A stretch of DNA of 64,000 bases from Candidatus Defluviicoccus seviourii (GTDB taxonomy: Bacteria; Pseudomonadota; Alphaproteobacteria; Rhodospirillales; Defluviicoccaceae): the NCBI GenBank assembly GCA_900609035.2, contig UXAT02000003.1:57653-121652 (forward strand). The letters are read 5' to 3'. A model generated the notes under the pieces. The model saw only the letters and a program-made list of their open reading frames with translations, was not told the origin of the DNA and searched no databases. Made by a program: the position numbers and the translations under genes. Below, piece by piece: positions 58,387-64,000 of this stretch; position 1 is the first letter of the stretch, and each line of letters starts with the position of its first letter.

Positions 58387-58887
58387 TTAAGCTTCGCCGA
58401 CGGTATCGATCAGCGCCGCCGCCAGCGCATCGGCCGAGCTGCTGCCACCCCAGATGACCTGCTGGAACGCCGGGTAGAAGCGGTCACACTCGGACAATGC
58501 CGTTTCCACCAGATCCTCGATCTGCCCCAGCGTCGGCCCCGCCGTCCCCTTGAGCGGCAGGCCATGCCGGTAGACGAGCAGGCTTTCGTCCTGCCAGATC
58601 GCGAAGTGGCCCATCCAGACGCGATCGTTGACCAGCGCCATCAGCTCGTGGACCGCGTTGCGGCGCTCCTTCGGCACCCGGATGTCGAGGCCGAGCATCA
58701 GGTGCATCGCGTCCTCGTCTTCGTTCCAGGCACAGTAGAAATCGTAGTCGGTCCACCGGCCCGGCACCTGGACCGCGATCTCCTGGTCGTTGGGCCGGTC
58801 AAAGCGCCACTCGTTCGCCGATACGATCTGCTCGACCACATCGAGAGGGCTTGAGTCGCGAACACTCGCCGCGCGGAAGCTTGTCAT
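58387..58887 (-). CDS. YbjN domain protein
   Basis: 166 residues of the YbjN fold, related to type III secretion chaperones. Features are DVVEQIVSANEWRFDRPNDQ near 16, VPGRWTDYDFYCAWNEDEDA near 41, MLGLDIRVPKERRNAVHELM near 63 and MGHFAIWQDESLLVYRHGLP near 92. The biochemical role is not known. It is directly upstream of proC and probably co-transcribed. Confidence 0.88.
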   Translation of the reverse strand: MTSFRAASVRDSSPLDVVEQIVSANEWRFDRPNDQEIAVQVPGRWTDYDFYCAWNEDEDAMHLMLGLDIRVPKERRNAVHELMALVNDRVWMGHFAIWQDESLLVYRHGLPLKGTAGPTLGQIEDLVETALSECDRFYPAFQQVIWGGSSSADALAAALIDTVGEA

Positions 58888-59130
58888 GCCTCGCCTCGTC
58901 TCAGAATCCGTATCAATATGGCGTGGGAGCGATCCATGTGCATTTCCCTGCCCGGTGAGGGGCGATATATAGAGACCATAGGGGAAGCACGTACTAAGCC
59001 TAGGTTGCCAGATTGCAACGCCGGCCGCAAGCCGCGAATTGGCCGGCCCCTTGCGTCAGCTGTGGACAAGTGCCGGCCGCGGTTCCCTGGCCGCGCCAAC
59101 TCAGCCGGGGCCGTCTCGGCCGGGGATAGT

Positions 59131-59454
59131 TCAGCCGGGGCTGGATGGGACATCGGTTCCGCCCGCGAGGTCGTCGGCGGCCGGTTTCGCCGCTGCCTCC
59201 CCGCCGGTCGCGCCCAGTCGGGCCTCAAGCGCTGCGACCCGCTGTTCCAGGCTTTCCTGCGCCGCGCGGGCGTTGGTGGCGAGTGCGCGCACCGCCTCGA
59301 ATTCGTCCCGGGTGACGAGATCGAGGCTGGCGACGGCGCGCTCGAGCTGCTGCCGGATCATGGCGTCGAGCTCCTGCTTGATACCAACCAGGGCCGATGC
59401 CGCGCCGCCTGCCATCTTGGCGAGGTCGTCGAAAAAACGGTTGCTTGTCTGCAT
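59131..59454 (-). CDS. UbiK-like accessory factor (BMFP domain)
   Basis: 107 residues from ATG 59454, preceded by GGAGGAGG. MQTSNRFFDDLAKMAGGA at the start and the DLVTRDEFEAVRALATNARA segment with EQRVAALEARL form the trimeric coiled coil of the YqiC/UbiK family, which assists ubiquinone biosynthesis complexes and binds membranes through its N-terminal helix. The C-terminus is a variable acidic tail. Divergent from lgt. Confidence 0.85.
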   Translation of the reverse strand: MQTSNRFFDDLAKMAGGAASALVGIKQELDAMIRQQLERAVASLDLVTRDEFEAVRALATNARAAQESLEQRVAALEARLGATGGEAAAKPAADDLAGGTDVPSSPG

Positions 59455-59696
59455 GCCTCCTCCGCTGCGGGCCACCGGCACGCCGGCCTACCACCACGCG
59501 GCGCCGTCCTTAGTGAGCGCCCGCACGCCCGCACACCCCTTTTAAGGCCATCCGCGCCCGACCCGCAACCCGCGTCCGCTTGCTCAGCCTCGATGGCGAG
59601 CCTATAAGGGCGCGGCGCTGCCATTCCGGCGCTCGCAGCGGCTACAGCCCGCGCGGACCAAAGGCGTTCCCCAGCCGAGAGCGGATGCCCTGAACG

Positions 59697-60509
59697 ATGC
59701 TTGTCATCCCTTACCCGGTCATCGACCCGGTGGCTGTGCAGATCGGGCCGATCGCGATCCGCTGGTATGCGCTCGCCTATCTCACCGGCCTGATCGGCGG
59801 CTGGCTGTACGCCCGCTGGCTGTGCCGGCGGCCGCCGGCGCTGGTGACGCCGCTTCACATCGATGACTTCCTGACCTGGGCGACGCTGGGGGTCGTGCTG
59901 GGTGGCCGGCTCGGCTTCGTGCTTTTCGTCCGGCCGGGCTATTTTTTCGACAACCCGCTGGCGGCGCTCAAGATCTGGCAGGGCGGGATGTCCTTCCACG
60001 GCGGCCTTATGGGCGTGATCGTCGCCGGGCTGATCTTCTGCCGCCGGTTCCGGCTGCCGTTTTTCGCCTTCGCCGACATCTTGGCGTGCGCGGCGCCGAT
60101 CGGCCTCGGGTTGGGCCGGATCGCCAACTTCATCAACAACGAGCTGGTCGGCCGGGTCGCCACGGTGCCGTGGGCGATCGTCTACCCGGGCTGGGGACCG
60201 CACCCGCGCCATCCGAGCCAGCTCTACGAGGCCGGCATGGAGGGCGTGGTCCTGTTCGTCCTCCTGTTCGTGCTCGCGCTCAACGAACCTGTGCGCCGGC
60301 GCCTGGGCCTCCTGTCCGGGATCTTCCTTCTCGGTTACGGCACCTTCCGCACCATTGCCGAGCGGTTCCGCGAGATGGACGCCTGGATCGGCATCCTGGG
60401 GCCGAGCCTGACGCTGGGCCAGCTGTTGAGCCTGCCGATGATCGCGGCCGGGCTGTTCCTGATCTATCGCGCGCTCCGGCGCCCGCCGGCAGGCACCAGC
60501 CCGCGGTGA
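59697..60509 (+). CDS. lgt: prolipoprotein diacylglyceryl transferase
   Basis: 270 residues with about seven membrane helices. It adds diacylglycerol to the lipobox cysteine of prolipoproteins. The conserved IRWYALAYLTGLIGGW near 24, GGMSFHGGLMGVIVAG near 98, and the signature GRIANFINNELVGR near 140 are present, as is YPGWGPHPRHPSQLYEA near 163. Divergent from ubiK; GTGA overlap with the next gene (midA). Confidence 0.96.
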   Translation: MLVIPYPVIDPVAVQIGPIAIRWYALAYLTGLIGGWLYARWLCRRPPALVTPLHIDDFLTWATLGVVLGGRLGFVLFVRPGYFFDNPLAALKIWQGGMSFHGGLMGVIVAGLIFCRRFRLPFFAFADILACAAPIGLGLGRIANFINNELVGRVATVPWAIVYPGWGPHPRHPSQLYEAGMEGVVLFVLLFVLALNEPVRRRLGLLSGIFLLGYGTFRTIAERFREMDAWIGILGPSLTLGQLLSLPMIAAGLFLIYRALRRPPAGTSPR

Positions 60510-61645
60510 ACCCGCTTCACGCAAGCCTCGTCGCCCGGATCCGGGCCGGCGGGCCGATCAGCGTCGAGGCGTTCGTGGAAGCGGCGCTCTACGACCGCGA
60601 TCACGGCTACTACCGCACGCAAGGAGCGATCGGCGCGGCCTCAGACTTCATCACCGCGCCGGAGGTGAGCCAGGTGTTCGGCGAGGCGGTGGGTGCGTGG
60701 ATCGCCGCCACCTGGCGGGCGCTAGCAGCCCCCGATCCGGTGCAGCTGGTCGAGTTCGGCCCCGGCCGCGGCACCTTGCTCGCCGATGCGCTGCGGACGC
60801 TCAGCCGGCTCCAGCCGGACCTCGCTGCCGCCCTGCGGCTGCACCTGATCGAGACCAGTCCGCTGCTCGCGGCGATGCAGCGCCGGGCACTGGCGGACAT
60901 CGCGCTCGCCGCGCCGCCGGTCTGGCACGAGCGCCTCGACGGCGTCCCGGACGGGCCGATGATCGCGCTCGCGAACGAGTTCTTCGACGCCCTGCCGATC
61001 CGCCAGTTTGTCCGCGTGGGCGACAACTGGCACGAGCGGCGGGTCGGGCTGGCGGCAGACGGCCAGGCGCTCGTGTTCGTCGCCGGTCCGCTCGCGGAGC
61101 TGCCGGCAGGGCTTGCGGATGCGGCTGAAGGGGCGGCCGAAGACGAGATCGTCGAGACCTGCCCGGCCGGTGAGGAACTGGCGGCGGCGCTGGCTTCACG
61201 CCTGGCTGCGGCCGGCGGTGCAGCGCTCGTCATCGACTACGGCCACGCCCGTGCGGCGCCGGGTGACACCCTGCAGGCGGTGCGCGGGCACCGGTTCGCC
61301 ACGGTGCTGGAGCGGCCGGGGGAGACGGACTTGAGCCACCACGTCGACTTCCAGGCGCTCGCGGCGGCGGCGCAAGGCGCGGGGCCCCAAGCGGCAGGGG
61401 TAACCACGCACGGGCCGATCCCGCAAGGGCTGTTCCTGGGCCGGCTTGGTGCCGGGGAGCGCGCCGAAGCCCTGGCCAAAGCCGCAACCGACCCGGCGCA
61501 GGCGCAAGCGATCGTCGGCGCCGTCCGCAGGCTCCTGCATCCGGGCCGGATGGGCCTGTTGTTCAAGGCGTTCGCGATTGCAGGGCCGGGCCTCGGGCCG
61601 CTGCCGGGGTTTGCCCCCTCGGCGCGCGGCCAGCGGCGGGAATGA
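60506..61645 (+). CDS. MidA/NDUFAF7-like SAM-dependent methyltransferase
   Basis: 379 residues from the GTG at 60506, which overlaps the lgt stop. Class I methyltransferase of the DUF185 family: ALYDRDHGYYRTQGAIGAAS near 25, DFITAPEVSQVFGEAVGAW near 45, SAM motif VQLVEFGPGRGTLLADALR near 78, and IALANEFFDALPIRQF near 152. The human homologue NDUFAF7 methylates a complex I subunit during assembly. lgt followed by this family is a conserved pair in alphaproteobacteria. The laccase-like pgeF gene often found next is absent here. Confidence 0.9.
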   Translation: MNPLHASLVARIRAGGPISVEAFVEAALYDRDHGYYRTQGAIGAASDFITAPEVSQVFGEAVGAWIAATWRALAAPDPVQLVEFGPGRGTLLADALRTLSRLQPDLAAALRLHLIETSPLLAAMQRRALADIALAAPPVWHERLDGVPDGPMIALANEFFDALPIRQFVRVGDNWHERRVGLAADGQALVFVAGPLAELPAGLADAAEGAAEDEIVETCPAGEELAAALASRLAAAGGAALVIDYGHARAAPGDTLQAVRGHRFATVLERPGETDLSHHVDFQALAAAAQGAGPQAAGVTTHGPIPQGLFLGRLGAGERAEALAKAATDPAQAQAIVGAVRRLLHPGRMGLLFKAFAIAGPGLGPLPGFAPSARGQRRE

Positions 61646-61825
61646 CGACGTTCGCCCCAGTTCACGCGCGGCGCCGCATCATCGCGCGGCCGTGTCGTCC
61701 GGCCAAGGTCCTGGAATTCCAGGAGACCGAGGCCGGCAGCGGTCCGTGTCGTCAGGTGTGGGCAGGCGTCGTCGGCCGGCGGGCGTCGTTGGCGTGCAGC
61801 CAGCCGGGGCGCGGCTCAGCCGAAG

Positions 61826-62209
61826 TCAGCCGAAGAAGTCGTAATCGAAGTAATCGGGCAGACGAACGTCGGCCGGCTTGACCGGCTCATCAAGATAGAA
61901 GCACAAGGAGATGCCGTTGCGAGCCGAAAGGATGGTCCGCGCGGCCGCTTTCGGAATCGGAATGTGGCGATTGATGCAATAGCGAATAAGGGCAGCGCCG
62001 AGATATTCGACCTCGACATTTATGACTTGCAAGACATTGGCGCCGCGCTCGCTGCAGGCGATTTCGACAACGCCAGTCGAGACTGTTTCGCTATTGATGG
62101 AAACGATCTCTTTGCCGGCAAGCATCTTTTTCCCGCGACGATCGTAATCCGTCATGATCGTCCTGATCTCGTCCGTTGAAAAAGTAATTTTACGAAATTC
62201 CGTCGGCAT
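61826..62209 (-). CDS. hypothetical protein
   Basis: 127 residues from ATG 62209 (frame open to 62233). It looks like a real small soluble protein: FRKITFSTDEIRTIMTDYDR, VVEIACSERGANVLQVINVE, VEYLGAALIRYCINRHIPIP, and NGISLCFYLDEPVKPADVRL. The mixture of strand and helix suggests a compact alpha/beta fold, and its base composition is less GC-rich than its neighbours. No family recognised with certainty; proteins of this look occur in Rhodospirillales. Function unknown. It is convergent with midA. Confidence 0.6.
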   Translation of the reverse strand: MPTEFRKITFSTDEIRTIMTDYDRRGKKMLAGKEIVSINSETVSTGVVEIACSERGANVLQVINVEVEYLGAALIRYCINRHIPIPKAAARTILSARNGISLCFYLDEPVKPADVRLPDYFDYDFFG

Positions 62210-62355
62210 TGTTTCTCTCCGGGCCAGCTGCACCCGCGATTATTCCGCCAAGCCGTAAACAAAGCCTTAACCGGCGAAACCGGGCGCCAGGATCGTGTCC
62301 CTGTCGTCCGCGCCCCTTCACCGTGCCGAAGGAGATCGGTATCGTTTTCCCGGAA

Positions 62356-62419
62356 CCGGATGTGCCCAGAACCCGATGTGCCCAGGACCGGATGTGCCCA
62401 GAACCCGATGCCGCCCGAA
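62356..62419. repeat. four copies of a 16-bp tandem repeat
   Basis: Units at 62356-62371, 62372-62387, 62388-62403 and 62404-62419 share the pattern C-C-(G/C)-G-A-T-G-T-G-C-C-C-A-G-(A/G)-A. Units 1 and 3 are identical; 2 differs at two positions; 4 has diverged. So there is also a 32-bp higher-order period. It lies between the hypothetical gene and the carboxymuconolactone decarboxylase gene. Confidence 0.85.
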
Positions 62420-62448
62420 CTTGCCTTTGTCGGCCCGCCCGTCACCGC

Positions 62449-62853
62449 TCAGCGCGCGGAACCGTGTGCAGCGAAAACCTCCTTGGCCGCAAAAAGTCCG
62501 TTCAGCGCTGTCGGAAATCCGGAATAGATCGCCATCTGCATGATGATTTCGGTGATTTCCGCCCGGCTCAGGCCGACGTTCAGCCCGGCGTGGATATGCA
62601 CCTTGAGCTGCGGCGCGCAATGCCCCAACGCGGTCAGCGCCGCAATCGTTGCGATTTCACGCTCGCGCAGGCCGAGGCCGGGCCGGGTGTAGATGTCTCC
62701 GAAGGGAAATTCGATCAGAAGCCGCGCGAAGTCGGGCGCGATGTCAGCCAGCGCGTCGATCACGTTCTGGCCGGCTTGGCCGTCGATCTCCGCGAGCGCG
62801 CGCGTGCCCTTATCGAAGCGGCTTTCGGAGCTGGTTCGGGAGTGTGTCGTCAT
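62449..62853 (-). CDS. carboxymuconolactone decarboxylase family protein
   Basis: 134 residues, the size of a single-domain CMD protein. GLGLREREIATIAALTALGH near 60 leads to the active-site-like helix HCAPQLKVHIHAGLNVGLSR, with EITEIIMQMAIYSGFPTALN near 100. A single cysteine in the ALGHC stretch and the following histidine pair take the place of the CxxC seen in AhpD, so it is more like true CMD or a gamma-lactone-related enzyme. Its 5' end overlaps the MerR gene by 44 bases, so the two are one operon. Likely substrate unknown. Confidence 0.88.
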   Translation of the reverse strand: MTTHSRTSSESRFDKGTRALAEIDGQAGQNVIDALADIAPDFARLLIEFPFGDIYTRPGLGLREREIATIAALTALGHCAPQLKVHIHAGLNVGLSRAEITEIIMQMAIYSGFPTALNGLFAAKEVFAAHGSAR

Positions 62854-63217
62854 CTTTCGCCTCGTTGGTCAGGTTGCTGGCGTAGCCAGTGATCTTGGTG
62901 TCGAGCACGGCGAGGCAGCTTTGCAGCGCGGCGACATGGGCGCGGACGCGGTCACGATGCGCAACCAGCAGGTCGTGGCGTTCCCGCTCGGTGGCAGGAC
63001 CCGCCGCTCGCATCGCGGCATAGCGCAACATGTCGCGGATCGGCATTCCGGTCGTCTTGAGACGGCCGAGAAATTCGAGCCAGACGAGGGTCGAGGCGTC
63101 GTAGTCGCGCCTGCCACCGCCATCGCGATCGGCTCGGGGCAGCAGCCCGATCCGCTCATAGTATCGGATGGTGTGGGCCGAAATCTCCGCGCGTCTCGCC
63201 AGTTCCCCGATCTTCAT
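62810..63217 (-). CDS. MerR-family transcriptional regulator
   Basis: 135 residues from ATG 63217. Winged HTH MKIGELARRAEISAHTIRYY with ERIGLLPRADRDGGGRRDYD, then LEFLGRLKTTGMPIRDMLRY, and a coiled-coil dimer helix HDLLVAHRDRVRAHVAALQS. One cysteine at the end of that helix (QSCLAVLD) is the only candidate sensor thiol, so metal or small-molecule sensing cannot be settled. It overlaps the decarboxylase gene. Its own upstream region has a 19-bp-spacer promoter. Confidence 0.88.
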   Translation of the reverse strand: MKIGELARRAEISAHTIRYYERIGLLPRADRDGGGRRDYDASTLVWLEFLGRLKTTGMPIRDMLRYAAMRAAGPATERERHDLLVAHRDRVRAHVAALQSCLAVLDTKITGYASNLTNEAKDDDTLPNQLRKPLR

Positions 63218-63245
63218 TGCGCTCGCTCTTCTCACGACGCGAATA

Positions 63246-63276
63246 GGTCTACGAGTTTGAGCGCACTCTAAGTCAA
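63246..63276 (-). promoter_or_regulatory. MerR-type promoter with 19-bp spacer and dyad operator
   Basis: On the minus strand -35 TTGACT (63271-63276) and -10 TAGACC (63246-63251) are 19 bases apart, the over-long spacing MerR regulators correct. The spacer holds a near-dyad TTAGAG-TGCG-CTCAAA. It lies about 30 bases before the MerR start, so the regulator most likely controls its own operon. Confidence 0.65.
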
Positions 63277-63404
63277 GAGCAAATCGACGTTTTTTTCGCT
63301 GCTCGCGATGCCTGTCCCTGCTGTCCCGTTGAATGCCAGCAAGCACGCGAAGAAGTGTCGATCCGAGGACCAATCGGACGCCTCGAAGCCGTGTAGTCGT
63401 GTAG

Positions 63405-63430
63405 GTCGGATTAGCCTTGCGTAATCCGAC
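63405..63430. repeat. REP palindrome 1
   Basis: GTCGGATTA at 63405-63413 and TAATCCGAC at 63422-63430, a perfect nine-base dyad around an eight-base loop. It belongs to the same repeat family as the element at 63473 and is upstream of the decayed transposase. Confidence 0.85.
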
Positions 63431-63472
63431 GGATGTTTCTGCTATCGTATCCAAAGCGACCAAGACTCGGAG

Positions 63473-63501
63473 GTCGGATGAGCCCTCAGGCGTCATCCGA
63501 C
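63473..63501. repeat. REP palindrome 2
   Basis: GTCGGATGA at 63473-63481 and TCATCCGAC at 63493-63501, a perfect nine-base dyad with an 11-base loop. The arms differ from palindrome 1 by one compensating pair, evidence that the hairpin is what is preserved. Confidence 0.85.
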
Positions 63502-63544
63502 GGCTGTGGGCGCCGATTACCGTCCCCGAGGTGATCCCTGAGCC

Positions 63545-63839
63545 ATGCCGGATTTCCGTCGATTGCGCGTGCCGGGCGGCTGCTTCTTCTTCACCGTCAA
63601 CCTCCTGGAGCGGCCCTCGCACGTCCGCCGCGCGGATCACGGGCGTGGCATCTGGCAACGCCGCTTTTCGGGAGCACGCCATCCGCGACGACGCGGATTA
63701 TGCTGCCCACATGGATTATGTCCACTTCAACCCCGTGATGCACGGCCTGGCCGCGGCGGCGGCGGATTGGCCGTGCTCGACCTTCAAGGCGTGCGTCGCA
63801 CGCGGGTTGTACCCGGAGACTTGGGGCGGCGATGGGTAG
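63545..63839 (+). pseudogene. decayed REP-associated tyrosine transposase (RAYT)
   Basis: The first part, MPDFRRLRVPGGCFFFTVNL from ATG 63545, is a typical RAYT N-terminus. Shortly after LLER the sequence jumps to GIWQRRF, the C-terminal part of the family, so the middle with the HUH motif and catalytic tyrosine is deleted (about 80-90 codons). Just after RRF a one-base insertion near 63669 shifts frame; in the second frame the family ending EHAIRDDADYAAHMDYVHFN, then PVMHG and CVARGLYPETWGG, continues to 63839. Flanking REP palindromes match this role. It cannot code for an active enzyme. Confidence 0.85.
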
Positions 63840-63879
63840 CGGACGTGGACGCTGGCGAACCCGGCCGATAGCATCATCC

Positions 63880-63905
63880 GTCGGATTACGCTCCGCTAAC
63901 CCGTC
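63880..63905. repeat. degenerate REP palindrome 3
   Basis: GTCGGATTA at 63880-63888 matches the first arm of palindrome 1; the second arm TAACCCGTC at 63897-63905 has two mismatches from a perfect partner. It is 40 bases past the RAYT relic. Confidence 0.6.
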
Positions 63906-64000
63906 TTATTCATGACGCCGGCTGGGCGCTGGGTTTTCGATGCGAGCTGGCTGATGGGACGAGCCTGGCCTTTCGGGTTTTTTCCCGTTGTCGTTCGACT

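Noticed and set aside
61642..61881. 79-codon frame after midA, where pgeF would be expected
   Set aside because: No laccase-domain motifs (no CxxH or similar), arginine-rich, overlaps the hypothetical gene on the other strand.

Overview
The window is about 64 kb of dense, high-GC chromosomal DNA from an alphaproteobacterium. A relative of the Rhodospirillales is the best guess. The evidence is a DUF1476/ATPase zeta subunit gene among purine genes, a DUF4167 gene beside prmC-prfA, a PetP/PetR-type MarR plus response regulator pair, a phasin, a Pat-type protein acetyltransferase, and rodZ-ispG-hisS synteny. Most genes are housekeeping. There is no rRNA operon, CRISPR array or intact prophage. 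One tRNA, tRNA-Thr(GGT), is present.

Layout. 0-9 kb: a SAM hydroxide adenosyltransferase with an apparently non-canonical start, an MBL-fold hydrolase, a type I secretion ABC/HlyD pair, a Pat-like acetyltransferase and a class III nucleotide cyclase. 9.4-17 kb: grxD-bolA, purL-purQ-purS, purC, an NRDE protein, the ATPase zeta inhibitor, purB and an MFS carrier. 18-25 kb: a DUF2062 protein, a 0.47-kb regulatory region with a Fur-like box, then a complete hybO-hybA-hybB-hybC-hybD-type uptake [NiFe]-hydrogenase operon. 25-31 kb: tRNA-Thr, a small gene, murA, a ChaC-like cyclotransferase, copA, an orphan terminase-small-subunit-like gene and DUF4167. 31-42 kb (minus strand): prmC-prfA-hisS-ispG-rodZ-like-ptsP-nitronate monooxygenase-lysC. 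42-48 kb: ubiG, nitrilase, grxC, comF, an NDUFAF5-like methyltransferase, sfsA, map and radC. 48-56 kb: uvrC, pgsA, moaD-moaE, a HAD hydrolase, ilvE, and petP-petR plus a histidine kinase. 56-62 kb: phasin, a TetR regulator, proC, YbjN, ubiK, lgt and midA. 62-64 kb: an accessory-looking end with a hypothetical gene, a 16-bp tandem repeat, a MerR-carboxymuconolactone decarboxylase operon, and a decayed REP-associated tyrosine transposase between REP palindromes.

Functionally linked groups are: purine synthesis (purS/Q/L, purC, purB); H2 oxidation to the quinone pool (hyb operon); translation termination (prfA and its methylase prmC); [2Fe-2S] handling (GrxD-BolA); molybdopterin synthase (MoaD-MoaE); and PHA granules (phasin). 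Sites read directly from sequence include a consensus promoter with a TGC-N3-GCA palindrome before the phasin, a MerR-type 19-bp-spacer promoter, a TTGACA promoter before the terminase-like gene, and several intergenic palindromes. I found no convincing wholly new system. The most unusual items are the AUC-start candidate, the MoaD ending in GGAP, the cyclase lacking the usual transition-state arginine next to Pat, and the REP/RAYT relic.
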